Shown: positions 1 to 13,042, counted from the stretch's first letter. The stretch: 64,000 nt of DNA from Camellia lanceoleosa (GCA_025200525.1 CM045762.1:30584196-30648195), one strand, 5' to 3'. Numbers and translations: made by a program. The notes: generated by a model not told the origin, from the sequence alone.

Positions 1-1426
1 GTTTCATTCTTTCTATCTCACAATCCTTTTAGTTATTGCACAGTGTGTATTCATGTGCTAACTTTCTACATTTTTCTTCATTTGATGCCCTTATTGTTGG
101 AAGTTGTGTTTCCAAATCACCTATGACATCACATTTAGAGTGGAAATCTAGCTCGAGCACACCAATTTTACCCAATGCTTTCTGATATTCTTCAAATGTA
201 GACGCATACTGACCACAATGACCATTATAATCAGCACCACCTCTGGTATCACCCTTTTCGTGTTGTACATTTCCTTTTATGTTATCGAGTCCATAGATAT
301 GAATACTATCAGTCGAACCCACAATGTTGCCATCTACAATTGTCCCACTACTTGAACCCGTGTTCCCACCAACTGATGCAGTCAAGTGTTCCCGTTCAAC
401 ATGACTCATGTGCAATTGTCCTATCACAACCTGCCAAAAAAGAAATAACAAATATCACAAATAGTAATTGGTACATTTCATATTTACGCTAACACTAGCA
501 CACATGCATACTTCAATATCATGCGGTTGATCGATGTCCACAGATCTTATCTTTGTGACTAACTTGTTGATATTCCATTTCATGAACCTCGGAAATCCAT
601 CTCCACGATTAGCGTTAATCAAGTTGGTGTGCTCACATGTCCAAAACTGTAGAACCATGGGTAAAAAAAATTAAGTTGTTACAGTTAATAGAAACGAATA
701 CACGTACCAAAGTTACCCAAAAAAATCATAATTAACTAAACGGGAAGAAAAAATAATACAAAGCACTTACACGCAAGTCAGTTACACATCCAGTAACTTT
801 CTTAGGCTTAGAGTAGAATCCCTTAATTGACTCCATCAATGTTGTGCATATTGCTCCCACCCAATCATATGCTTTTATGTTGTCCAGATCTTCAACAACT
901 TGGACAAACCCCCATCCCACAGTCTTGCCCGAAGTGGAAAAGAACAACTTCCCACATAAGTACAAACACAGTAACTTTGCCACATTCTATTGGTCCTGAC
1001 TAGTGTTCCCCAATAATGCATCCATTAACAATTCTTTAATGGTCTTCAAGTTTATGCGCGCTACGTTGAGACACCTCCATTGGATGAAGTCGGTCGGAAG
1101 TATTGGCCCATGTGACACATCTAAACTCTGCTCGCCACCATGGATCCCAAATATTAACTGTATATCGATGCTCGTCAACTCAAGGTGTTTCCCACCAATC
1201 ATGCAAGCGGTTTTCTCTGGAACAAATGTTTGAATGATCCTCATTACAATATTATCGCATTTTTGGAAATCATATTGATTTAGTTCCGTTTTTCGCATAG
1301 CATCAAACATAAGCCACAACGGGGTTTTCTGAAGATGATGCAAATGCTCATCTTTCAAATTTGATGCTGCTATGACTTTCACAATTCTTGCAATGTTACA
1401 TTGGTAGCAAAATCTAGGTGGCTTGG

Positions 1427-4400
1427 TGTAACAAGCCCGCGGGGGACCTCGCTACAGTTCGGACTCCCTTTTGTTTGTTGCGGTTCTTAATCTTGAACCA
1501 AAGAGTCCAAATCTGGCAAATCGTTTGAGAAAACAGATTTTTGAAAAGTAGTGCCAAACATGGACTGCTTTGCCAGATACAGAGTCGCAACCTAAATATT
1601 TTAAAATGGGAAATTTAGGAAACCCTGACTCGGTGCCGAAGGCCGCGTGTCCGTCATCACCAAAGTTGTCTTGGCTCGGGAGCTTGGGTACGATTGGGGA
1701 AGGTCAGCTATGAGCACCCCCTTTCGCCCGGTCCGAAGACCGGCCTCTACTAACCGTGATATCCGATTGTGAAAACATTATGTGTTCTTGTTCCAGTTAT
1801 TAGCCTAGAATTACTATGTTATGCGCACAGCAAACAAGTATAGACTAGATTGCCTAATTTGGAAAGAAGCATTGCATATCCGTTCGTTTTGAAAAACAGC
1901 TTGGAATTGCTACTCGCAAGTAGGCTAAAATACGGATTTCAATGAGTTATTCCAACTCAAGCAATCCAACCTTCACCCACAGGCATTTAAACAGTTATAT
2001 CACATATGCACTTAGCCTCATGGTAGTCATGCTATTATGGTAACACTCACACACGTGCAAGGATGCTAAAGCATAAAAACTCACCTAATACTCCAAGCCA
2101 AAACAGAAGCTCATTAGAAATCCATGCATGGACCTAAGCATACTGAAATGTCTAATGCAACACATGCAAAGATGTAATCTAGGCAGGCTCGGCTATCCTA
2201 AACATGGCATGTGGGATGTTACAAATAACACGTATTCAATTTGGAATTGAAATACAATGCAGTTTGTATGATGTACCGAGCCCGATGCATGTCAACAAAT
2301 GCATGGATGCACTCATGCATTGCATAAGGTATGCTAATTTTAAATATGCCCTAATCTACCATCATAAGCAGGTAAATAAAAGGGAAGAAAGAAATGGGGG
2401 TTGGAAGACATACACACACTCACCCACACTTATTACAAATATGCCCTCACACAGAGGAACCGAAAGAATAATACAAATAATTAACTACGCAAGTTAATTA
2501 AATATTACAAATAGCCTAATTAGTTAACAAACTAACTAAACTAAGAAAAACAGTAAACCGCCTCGGGAGGAGAGCCAAATGCAAAGACGTGTTTCGTCTT
2601 GCTCAATTGCCTCGCCATGCCTAGATCGCTCTGTTTTCTCGCTTTTTCAAAACTGCCAAAGTCTCAGAACTACTTCTCAAGGCACTGGGGGATACCACCG
2701 GCTGAGGGCAAACACCACCGGCTGAAGTATGTGGCCACCGGCACAAAATGAACTCATCGGCTGATAATTTAATGCCGGCCGGCACTAAATGTTGCCGATC
2801 GGCATTGAATGTCTGCAGAACCTGCAACTCACAGCAGTAGAGGGAAAAATCTTGCATGGCAATGTTATTCAAGCAATGTATGCACCAAACACACTCCTTA
2901 TCATGTTTGTGACTCAAAGGGGCATGTGCCTCGATTCTCGGGCCACCAATCACGCATTCCCATGCATGATAACCCAAAGGATCAAATGTGCACTTTCAAT
3001 CTCAAATGCATGCAAACCAAACAAACCAAAATCCCAATCCCTATCACCAAATCAAGGGACAAGGAATGCATGTTGATGCAATGCAACCTAGTCATGTTAG
3101 CTATCATGCAATATGAACAATGCAATGTACTTATGCAAAGCATGCAAGCGAACATGAGGTAAGCATGCAAGCAAGCAAATGATGGTCTTAAACATGACTT
3201 AGGCAACTCTAAATAGGCCTAAAATCAGTGGCCATAGTGCCCAAAAATGAAGGCTAATCACGCATGCACACATGCACATGTTAAGGTACCAACTTAAGCA
3301 TCAAGTGAGCAAGCTTTAAGCACACTTAAAGGAAGCTAAACATGGACAATTGGCATACATAGAAAGCTCTGAAAATTATGCAAAACATGGTGTCAAACCA
3401 AGCAACAAAATAGACCAAGCATGCAACAAATGGCTCAAGCATCCAAGGCAAGCCAAAGGAGACCTAAACCATGGCTAAGCCAACCAAGCCTCACAAGGCC
3501 AATAAGGCTTAAAACAGGTCTAAGGAAGCCTTAGACCATACAAATGGGACCTCCTAGATGGCATCTAAGTGGCTCTAGAGCAAGGCATACACAAAGGTCA
3601 AGGCATGAGGCATACAACATATGCATTCAAAGCTTCAAAGAGGCATGCAAGGCAATCAAACAAGCATGTCTAAGGGACTGAAATTGCATGCTAAATGGTT
3701 CCAAACCATTGAAAATAATGCAAACAAGGCATGCTACACATTTATGCACTTAAGGCCAACAAGCCAAACATGCAAAGAGGCTATACAATACAAGCTAGGG
3801 TCGACCAAAATAACTATGGACAGACCTCATTCATGGCAAAATAAGCATACAAGCTTCACAAATGTAAGCCTAAAACATGCTAGAAACAAAGGCACACAAC
3901 CTAAGACATGTTAAGGGATCACAAGGCATTACATGGCAACTATGCTAAGCATGCATAAGGGACCAAAACCAACTCTTAGCAATGTTATATCATGGCATAA
4001 TAAACATAAAATGCAGCCTAGACATGCTCAACACACACACCAACAAAGGCTTCCTCAAGAAGCCAAAACTTGCCCTCTTCAAGGACAACAAGGAGAGGGG
4101 GTGGCCCTCTCCTTCTTGGGACTTCAAGGCATCATCTACACCACTGAAATCCCTCAAGATTTCAGTGGTGAAGAGACCCAAACACTAAAGTCTCGAAACT
4201 TGCACAAAATGGCACAAAATGAGGCCTTTCAAAGCCTAAGAGGGGCCAAACTTCCCCAAAGCACAAAACACCCTTAACAAACAATTAAGAGGGCTTAAAA
4301 ACAGAACTTTTTTGTATTAAACACTAAGCTGAAAAACAGCTTTAAGATAGGTAAAAATAGGATGCAAAAATGGGGAATAAAAGGCTAGTTTCTTACCCTT

Positions 4401-5150
4401 GTTGACCACCTTCACAAGTGTTGATGTTGTTGCTTTCATGGGCTCAAATCCAGTCAAGAACACCAAGAACAACCTCTTGGAACCTCAGAAACCAAGGAAA
4501 GGTGAAAGACTAGGTGCTTGTGTGCAATAGTATGGACTAAAACACCTAGAATGGCAAGAGAGGGAGAAGTATAGATACAAGATAGATACACTAATTTGGA
4601 ACCCTAAAACCAGAGCTTCTTCAACCTCTTTTTCAACTCTCCAACCCTAGAACAAGGGAGAGAAGGCCTCCTCTTATAGAGGAGGCAATCTTGTAATGTT
4701 TAACTAGTAAGCAAACAAGAGGGGCATCCCTCCATACACATGTATGAAGGGGAAGCAAATGCAATACAGCTGCCTTAAAATATCTGAAAAAGCAGCTGAA
4801 CAGTAGCCGGCTGGGCAAAAATGTCATTTTGACAAAATTGAGTACCGGTCGGCAAGAAATAGTGCCGACCGGCAATATATATTGCCGGTGGCAAGAAAAA
4901 CCAGTCGGTGGCCTCTAGCTAGTGCCGGTGGTGTGTAGGGAGGCCTCACAAGGCATTTCCTGCCCTTCTGAGGCAAAACACAAGTGTTTGGTGCAAAACC
5001 AGACACAAGACAGTCGAGTTCGGAGATCCTGAGGCAAGGCGCGTAGCCTAGAACTCCGGGAACTCCAAACAAACACAGACATGGATAATCACCGAGTGTT
5101 CAAACGGTGACGTCCAAGTCTTGAGGACGGTCAAAAATGGGGTGTCTATA
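1427..5150 (-). mobile_element. Solo LTR (3724 bp) of the giant Tat-like family
   Basis: In minus orientation it runs from TATAGACACCCC at 5150 (canonical TG mutated to TA) to GGGCTTGTTACA at 1427. It matches both LTRs of the element at 37480-56526 along its whole length. It is flanked by a perfect 5-bp duplication CTTGG (1422-1426 and 5151-5155). No internal region remains, so it most likely arose by recombination between two LTRs. It is visibly more diverged from the two other LTRs than they are from each other. ORFs inside it are noise. Confidence 0.95.
4139..4170 (-). other. Conserved 13-bp hairpin in the solo LTR
   Basis: CACCACTGAAATC pairs perfectly with GATTTCAGTGGTG across a 6-base loop. 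The same hairpin with the same loop (read in LTR orientation) occurs at 38456-38487 and 53769-53800 in the other two LTR copies. It lies downstream of the TATA box, so it should be present in the element RNA. Confidence 0.8.
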
Positions 5151-5369
5151 CTTGGTCACTTGTTTTTCAGGTTCATATTTGACATTCTTTCTTTTTCCAA
5201 CACTACTTTGCCCTACTGCGTTCGCATTCCTTGACGGAGATAGACACTGTCTTTTTCCAAGTGTAGTCCTTTCAAGGATGGTTACTTTCATGTTGGACCT
5301 TTTTGGTGGTGTAATCTTAATTGTATCACCTAATAAACATGCCACAAATAGTTCACATTCCATATACAA

Positions 5370-6189
5370 ACAAGTTGCACAATGTAATGAAAATTTTAAA
5401 ATACAAAAATCTCAAAAAACATGACTATAAATCTAAGAGTGTATTGTGGACAATAAACAGAAAAATAAAAATTGTCATTTGTAAGAGACAAGCCCAAGCG
5501 GAAAGGAGGACAACTTTCCACAAATATGATTGCCAGAATCTTCTAACTAAAATTCAATTCAATTGCATACAAAGTGCAAAAATTTATTCAGATGGGCCAA
5601 ACAATTCATTCTTTTGCTGGGACACAACATTCTCATGTTGGTATTTTGCTATACATGTAGAGAACAAATTACCACAGACATATCTCTTTTTTCTTGGTTC
5701 CACCACAATAATGTGATTACTAGGATAATCACCTAACCCAACCACTGAAGAAAAAAAAATTGCATATGATTACCTAACTAACACCAAACACATCATCAGC
5801 ATGTTCTCCCAAAAAAAAAAAAAAAAAAACAAAAAACAAATCATTAACTAGTTAAACCATGACAGAGGTCCAAGTAAAATCTAGTTTTTGTTCAAGCATA
5901 TCTGCCATTTTCTGGGCTATTCTCTTAACAAAAGTACATGAAACAAATATAAAATAAAATGAAAAATATGTAACAATAGCATTTTTTGCGAATTTTAATT
6001 AAACTTATCATCATCATATTAATAGTGACAGACTGTATAAATCACTAAAGATATACAAAACATTTTCATGTGTCATTACGTTTCACTTCTGTTAGACATG
6101 CTAATTCATTAATGTGAATAATGGGAGACATGCTAATTCGTTGAATATTGTCAAAATATGAACGAGAATGTTCTACGTGAATATTAATG
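5370..6189. other. Non-coding, AT-rich
   Basis: No convincing ORF. It contains an A-tract at about 5811-5830. Its position upstream of the split Ulp1/PMD-type gene (minus strand) suggests 5' intron or leader sequence of that gene, but no exon could be recognised. Confidence 0.4.
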
Positions 6190-7125
6190 TACAATACACT
6201 ACAAACACGAACGTGACAACATAAAATGGGCACGTGAAACCATAACCACAACACGCGGTTGTGTTACTCGCATTATTCGACTCACTATAACAATCAACTA
6301 GCGTTCGCCTTAAAACTGACATTCACATTCACATTTAAAAAAATTATTATTCATCCCGCACAATACAATTGACGTTACAACGCAGATTACCTCACCACAT
6401 ATTTCACAAATTAAGATGTAATTATGTACCCACATACCCACACATGCTCACAAATGTGACAGTGAAGTACTCAAACGTAACAGTAAATAACGTCACGTAT
6501 GCCGGTTCATATAGTAATGTGACAAAAATATAAGGGAAAATGTGTACTTGAATCTTCACGACAAACCCACTACGAACACGAATGTGACACCTTATAATTT
6601 TGACATGAAACCACAGACACAACCCCAAATCGTGTTACTTGCATTATTCGACTCACTGTGACAATGTACAAACAGTCACCCACGAATTCAACTAGCGTGC
6701 GCCTTAAAATTGACATTCAACTCACTGTGACAATCAACTAGCGTTTGCCTTAAAATTGACATTCACATTCATATTTAAAACATGTATTATTTATTCCGCA
6801 TAATACAATTACCGTTACAACGAAAATTACCTCACCACATATTTCACAAATTCATACGTAATTATGTACCCACATACCCACACACGCTCACAAATATAAC
6901 GGTGAAGTACTCAAACATAACCGTCAATAATGTCACGCACGCTAGTTCATAAAGTAATGTGGAAAAAATAGAAGCGAAAATGTGCTACTTGAATCTTCAT
7001 GACCAACACACTACGAACACAAATGTGACACCTTAAAATTGAGACATGAAACCACACCCACAACCCCAAATCGTGTTACTTGCATTATTCGTCTCATTGT
7101 GACGATGTACAAACAGTCCCCTACG
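6190..7125. repeat. Imperfect tandem repeat, about 371-bp unit
   Basis: The anchor GTGTTACT(T/C)GCATTATTCG recurs at 6261, 6632 and 7073. Units are 371 and 441 bp. The second is longer because of an internal duplication of roughly 70 bp around CAACTAGCG...TTGACATTCA. Partial copies flank the array. Units diverge by point changes. No coding potential is seen. Confidence 0.8.
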
Positions 7126-7653
7126 AATTTACAGTCACATTTACAAATCTTAAAGTACGTAAAACATGTACATGGCAGCAGCCACGTTCCACACTATACT
7201 TTTGTTGCTGCATGCAAACAACCAAACGGCATTGTAGCAGAATGTGACAATTTACTAATATTTCCATAAATTCATACTCACATTCAAAAATTGGATCAGA
7301 TCCATTTTCAAACATTATTCATATGGGGTTCCATTCACTTTCATAACTTACTTACATGGGGTTACATTCACATTAAACATTAATTTACATTGGGGTCACA
7401 GTCACATAAAAAAAATGGACAACATATAACCCAAGGACGTAGCATCAGTCACATTCAACAACTTACTTTATGAACTTAATACGCGCAACCAAATGACATT
7501 GTAACACAACGTGAACTCTCGAAAAGCAGACTACAAAACATAAACATTTGCATGGGTTCCACAAAAAAAAAATCAGCAAATAGACCCTATAACCGGCAAC
7601 ATAACAGCGAATCACGCACAAAACACCCAAAATCAACAACCCACCGAACCCCC
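7126..7653. other. Non-coding flank of the copia insertion
   Basis: AT-rich sequence without a supported gene. It is the left target flank of the copia element and should join the sequence beginning at 23810. Confidence 0.4.
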
Positions 7654-8124
7654 TGTAAGATTTAATAATACATGTAGCCATAATAATAATGCGGAATTAA
7701 ACTTTACAGGATCTTGAATTCAATACAACTCAAGAATAAAATGAACATACCTTTGTCTGCCATTGAATTAGAGAAGTTAAGAAAATACCCCTAATAGTTG
7801 AACATTTAATTCTTGACTCACCTTCTTCTCTCTGTCTCTCTTAATTAGAATGACTATAAAACTTAGAGTAATGGAAAAATACTCATGATATGAAATAGGA
7901 GTCACCCATCCTTACATAGAAGAGAGAAGAGGGCCAGATAAACTCTATCAGAAGAATTCCTATCCATTAAGGTTTCCTTCTTATCTTAGAAGAGTAATTA
8001 TATTAAAATTGTAATTACTGAACTTTATATCAAATATTGGCTTTATCTAATTGTGGAGTCCAAAGAAATTAAAACATGTAGATATATTTAGGCTATTAGG
8101 CCACACTAGAGAATAAATCCAACT
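7654..8124 (-). repeat. Copia 3' LTR
   Basis: About 471 bp, beginning TGTAAGATTTAATAATACATG-like and ending AATCCAACT on the plus strand. It matches 23340-23809 base for base over most of its length. Its outer terminal base towards the internal region is mutated (A to T on the plus strand). A purine-rich stretch (TGAGAGAAA on the minus strand) abuts it internally as a candidate polypurine tract. Confidence 0.92.
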
Positions 8125-8588
8125 TTCTCTCATTTGGCCCATTAAGCCGATTATGATGCAATTATGAGTTTTTCAAAAAATATGCAATTTATAAATTTTT
8201 TTGATTCATTGGATTTCACACAAAAACTTTGACACATGATCATGAATTTTAAAAATAGCCAATAAATTCAGATACATTAGAAACTATAATATTGTGATTA
8301 CTTCAGATCACCAATGTGAGTCATAGCGGTTATATAACATATATGTCATATTTCCTTCTATGCACTACACCATCATAACCTTCACCAATCTAGTCCATTA
8401 TTGAAATGTGTAATTATTTGCTTGAAAGGCCTCTATAATTCGTCTTGTTAAGACATTTCCTATTTATCAATATTCAAATTAATATGTACAGACACTTTTA
8501 GAAACAGGAAAAATAGAAACAAAATTATTATTGCACAAATAGTGTCAAATAAATATAAGCACTCACGATTAACCATACACATCAAGGG

Positions 8589-9096
8589 TTGCTTAAAAGA
8601 CCCATCTTGATAACATGCTCTTTGTATGTCTTTGGTGGCAATCCCTTTGTGAATGGATCAGCAATCATAAGAGATATGCTTAAGTTTTCAATTAACACTT
8701 GTTGTTTCTGGACTCTTTCTCTAACAACTAAGTACTTTACTTCCATGTGTTTGGAACCACTGGAGTACTTTCCATTCTTAGAGAAGAAAACTGCTGCGAT
8801 ATTGTCATAATATATCTTCAGCAGCCTGGCAATTGAGTCAATAACACTAAGTCCTGAGATAAAATTTCACAACCAAAAAGCATGATTTGTAGCCTCAAAG
8901 CATGCCACAAACTCAGCCTCCATAGTAGATGAAGCAATAGTGGACTGCTTCATACTCTTCCATGAAATTGCTCCACTAGCTAGTAGAAAAACAAAACCTG
9001 ATGTAGATTTTCTACTACCAAGGAAACTAGCAAAATCTAAGTCTGAGTATTTGATCATTTCCAACTGTCCTGATTTTCTATAGGTGAGCATATAGT
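8589..9096 (-). pseudogene. Copia RNase H, C-terminal part
   Basis: Minus-strand translation contains YSDLDFASF, RKSTSGFVFLL, ASSTMEAEF and, after a stop, the terminal block ADPFTKGLP and MGLL. These are the classic copia RNase H signatures. An in-frame TGA separates NHAFWL from NFISGL at about 8864. The N-terminal side ends exactly at the gypsy insertion. It resumes at 18652 with VMRYLQGTK, so the two halves abut at KDYMLTYR. Confidence 0.9.
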
Positions 9097-9101
9097 CCTT
9101 T

Positions 9102-11576
9102 TGCCATGACCCAAACCCGTCCCCATGGGTTTAGCGTTGTAACCGGCTAGTAATCCTTGGATTAGTAAAGGCCTCTTAACAAAATAATGTATCATTAGGG
9201 GCTGCGGAAGCAATACACAAAGATATATTTAGTCCATCGAGTTGTGAAGACATACATGAAACAGATATTTCTAAACTTCAAAAAGATACGTATGACGACA
9301 AAAGATACAGCTGATACACATCATTTCATATACTATACATACGAGCAGGGATTTGTCCATAATTAAAACAAAAGAACCAAAGCCTTAAATACAAAAACAT
9401 AGCCAGGGGATTTCACATGATCTAGAACCTCCTCGGGAGGCGCAAAAGGGTGGCTAACAAAACGAAGTCTTAGGCCATCAACTCTAGGCCTAGTCTTGCG
9501 CCTAGTCACCTACATACATAATATAAATAATGAGCTGGAGCCTAGTGAATAATAACAAGGTAAAGGGGTTTTAATGAATGATGACCATTATAGAATGAGA
9601 AATCAGAGTCTTATGCATATTCATTTTCAAAATTCATATATCTCACATTATAGTACGTGGTACATCCATTAGCGTTAACAAATCCAATGACCCACAAGGG
9701 ACAGCCGTGAAGGCATTCTGATGACTCATGTGCACAGAGACGTTTCCGATGAACCATAAAGGGACGGCCATAAAGACATTCCGATGACCCACAAAGGGAC
9801 GACCATAAAGGCATTTCGATGACCCATAAAGGGGTGCATATCATATGATGGTAAGGATGCCACGAATACATTTCAGAAACTTGGACAATCATTTATTCAT
9901 TCATAATAAACATAGCATTTTAGAAAACTGATCATTTCATATCATCAGAAAATAATTAAAGTTAAACATAACTTTACAGAGTTATTACTCACAATTAACC
10001 GATGGATTCAAGGCAAATAGACAGAATGGGCAAATCAAACGTCTTGTTGCGCGTGACCTACATAATAGAAACACATAATGAAATACACACTCGGTTGGTA
10101 CTTAACTTCTTTCATTTCATTCCTAGTGTGTTTCTAGATCTTAACCTCTTATTGAGTCTTAATCATGGCCTAGGAATGCCTAGGATGGAATGAGAATGCA
10201 AGAAAAATGCATTTGAAACACTTGGTCAAATTTTCTAAAACAGGGTCCCCGCTTGAGCATAACTTACTCTGCTCGAGCGGACATGCAATATGTGTGGGGA
10301 CGCTCGAGCGCAACTTCCCATGCTCGAGCACTCTGCAAATTTTGAAAAAGTACTGGTTGCTTGATTTTCACGCTCGGCGGACGCTCGATCCTCACTCGAG
10401 CGTGAGACTTGAGCGTGACTTTTGTCACTCGAGCAATCTGCAAAAACATATGAACTTCTAGGAGCATGCATTTCACACTTGAGCGGACTTCTGGTCGCTT
10501 GAGTGGAAGTACACGCACTTAGAGTGGTCGCTCGAGTAGGGATTTCTTCGCTTGAGTGTAGGTGCATATTAAGGAATTTCTAGATTTGTTCTCCAAGTTC
10601 AAAACTCAACCTTAAATCTTCAAACTCGATTTTTCTAGGCCCAAACTTGAGGAAACACTTAGAAACTCATAAAACATCATGAATTAAGGATAATTTCAAG
10701 AATTCATGGCCCAATAGCTTGCTAATTGTGCAAAAATTCAACTTAAAATTTATGAATGCCCTATGAACATGACATGCATGAGTTTCTTTGAGCTTAAGCT
10801 TCTCAAAACATGATCAAATGCTACAAAATAACATGAAACTTGATCATTTCCCAAAATTAAAGTGAATTCAAGACATGCATGAGGGAACTCTTGAAAATTA
10901 AACCCAAAATGTAAGAAAATATGCATGCTTGTATAGAATGACTTAGTTTTCTTCAATTCTAGCTCAATTCCTACATGAATTCACTTAATTCACTTGTTTT
11001 CATACATTAATCAACTTCATTACAAGATCAAAGGCTGATTCTCTTACCTAGAGTCTGAATTGCACAAGTGAGAGAGCTTCAATTCCCAAATTCTTTGCAA
11101 ATCTCAAATATTTCCTGGCAATTCTCTCCTATCCCAACTTTTGATCTCCATTGTCTTCTCTCTTTCACTCTCTTACGTTTTGCTTGTATGAGGGAGCTCA
11201 AATATGTTGAACGTAGAAGAAAAAAAAAGAATAGAGGCATATAAAAAGCCTTATATAGGCTCACTTGAAGATAATTAGTTAAGGCTAAATAAGTGGGCAT
11301 TAAATTAATCTAATTTAATCGTTCTGAATCAAATTTCAATTAAATCTATCATAAAATTCTAAAAATTCTAATTAACATATAAATCAAGTCAATTTCTGAA
11401 TCGGATACTTATGAGGCCTTCAATTCACAAACCGAAACGAAAACACGAACAGATCTTTCTATATTAAATAGATATAAACACAAATAAGGTAACATATGAT
11501 GCAAAATTTCACTTTAATTACTCATTAGGCATAATTAAACATGGATTAACATTAATCATGGGTCAGGGTTGTTACA
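9102..11576 (-). repeat. Gypsy 3' LTR (2475 bp)
   Basis: It carries two internal repeat fields shared with the other LTR. A minisatellite of about 38 bp (GATGACCCA-AAAGGGACG motif, 9680-9840) has one unit more than the right LTR. A cluster of CTCGAG/CTTGAG motifs (10250-10560) is also present. Confidence 0.93.
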
Positions 11577-11592
11577 GTCTTTCCCCCTTAAA
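11577..11592 (-). promoter_or_regulatory. Gypsy polypurine tract
   Basis: The minus strand reads CTTTAAGGGGGAAAGA immediately before the 3' LTR, the expected site for the plus-strand primer. Confidence 0.8.
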
Positions 11593-11626
11593 GAGTTTGG
11601 TCCTGTAAACTCGAATTACCTTCGTT

Positions 11627-12052
11627 TCAGAAAAATGTTGGGTCCAACAAAAACAAATCCGGACGTCTTTTCATTATATCTTCTTCTGTTTCCCACATAG
11701 CATAAGTTCCTTCGTGGTTTTGCGAATCAACCTTCACTAATGGAATTTCCTTGTTTCTCAGTCTTTTAATTCGGCGGTTCACAATTTGCATTGGCCTTTC
11801 CTCGTAGGTATAATCATCCTTTAGAAGTACATGAGTTGGCTCTATCACATGTAGTGGATCTCTTAGGTAATCCCGAAGCATAGAGACATGAAAGACATTG
11901 TGTATGTTTTCCATCACCGGAGGTAAAGCTACTCGGTATGTTATCGAATTGATCTTCTTGAGAATTTCATATGGCCCAACATATCTCGGTGCTAATTTGC
12001 CCTTAATACGAAATCGCGTGTGTGCTTTCATTGGAGTCACTTTAATAAACAC
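11627..12052 (-). pseudogene. Gypsy integrase C-terminus with chromodomain-like tail
   Basis: It begins with GKLAPRYVGPYEILKKI and VFHVSMLRDYL, the GPF/Y-type end of gypsy integrase. IVNRRIKRLRNKEIPLVKV and a W-E-E motif near the end follow. This last block resembles the truncated chromodomain of Del/Tekay chromoviruses, which is thought to steer integration into heterochromatin. The reading frame matches the integrase and RNase H segments upstream. Confidence 0.82.
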
Positions 12053-12229
12053 GTGATCCTCGACTTCATATTCTCTGTCTCTTCTTCAAACATCAGCATA
12101 ACTCTTTTGTCGGCTCTGTGCAGTTTTCAGACGTTATTGGATTAGTTTCACTTTCTTTGTTGTTTCTTGCACAAGTTCCAGTCCCAACAAAGGTCTATCA
12201 CCTACTTTGGCCTAACATATTGGAGATCG

Positions 12230-12733
12230 TCATTTTCTACCATACAAAACTTCATAAGGAGCCATCCCAGTGTTTGAATAATAGCTGTTGTTATATACAA
12301 ATTCGACCAGAGGAAGATAAGTCTCCCAATTACCTTGAAAGTCCAACACACACATTCGTAACATGTCCTCCAATGTTTGAATGGTTTGTTTAGATTGGCC
12401 ATCCGTCTGTGGATGATAAGAACTACTTAATCTCAGCTCAGTCCCCAAGGCCTGTTGTAAACTCTGCCAAAACCTTGAAGTAAACTTAGGATCTCTGTCA
12501 GATACTATGGACACTGGAACTCCATGCAATTTTATAATCTCATTGACATACAAATCAACCAACTTATCCGCATCAAACAAAGATTTGACCAGCAGAAAAT
12601 GGGCAGACTTAGTTAAACGATCAACAATGACCCAGATAAAATCTATAACTCGGAAGGAGCGAGGCAATCCCACAATGAAGTCCATAGTAATGTGCTCCCA
12701 TTTCCATTCCGGTATTGGAAGCAGCTGTAACAA
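12230..12733 (-). pseudogene. Gypsy integrase core
   Basis: First catalytic Asp in MDFIVGLP and second in SDRDPKF. The third catalytic residue is altered: the usual Glu in DGQSE is Lys here (TDGQSKQTIQTLEDML). The zinc-binding region upstream (about 12755-12850) is recognisable (CIADFMARCLHCQ) but contains stops. This copy cannot encode an active integrase. Confidence 0.9.
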
Positions 12734-13042
12734 ACCAGCGGGTCACTGATGTTTGGCCTTAACTTGTTGACAGTGTAAACATCTAGCCATAAAATCTGCA
12801 ATACACTTTTTCATTCTCAGCCACTAGAAATTATGTTTCAAATCGTGATACATCTTCGTATTTCCCGGAAGCATGGCGAATTTTGAGTTGTGAGCTTCAG
12901 TCATGATGCGTTTCCTGAGGTCTAAACAGTTCGGCACACAAAGGCGACTTTGAAATTTAAACACTTCATTGTCAAGCACAAATCCCAGTTTCGGTTTTGA
13001 TTCAATCTCATCAATAATTTTCCTCAGAAACTCATCTTCGCG

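Larger units (their letters stand above)
29..5369 (-). pseudogene. Transposon-associated Ulp1/PMD-type gene, split by a solo LTR
   Basis: Reading leftward, coding sequence lies in 5369-5151, resumes at 1421-771, then in exons 646-512 and 430-29. Introns 647-770 and 431-511 have GT-AG ends (donor GTAAGTG after VTDLR; acceptor CTACAG before FWTCEHTN), all phase 0. Recognisable blocks are LTSIDIQLIFGIHGG, AKLLCLYL, VEDLDNIKAYDW and FPRFMKWN. These match the N-terminal half of plant proteins that often end in a Ulp1 (C48) protease domain and commonly ride on Mutator-type transposons. No Ulp1 domain is visible; it would lie beyond the left edge. Damage: the solo LTR in an exon and an in-frame TAG at 987-989 just before the AKLLCLYL block. 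Frame is identical on both sides of the LTR once one CTTGG copy is ignored. The start codon is uncertain. Family assignment rests on motif memory. Confidence 0.7.

Noticed and set aside
1003..1233. Plus-strand ORF of 76 codons
   Set aside because: Antisense shadow of the Ulp1/PMD-type exon.
2204..4277. Several 60-118 codon ORFs on both strands
   Set aside because: They lie within the solo LTR, recur at matching places in the other LTRs, and show no protein motif.
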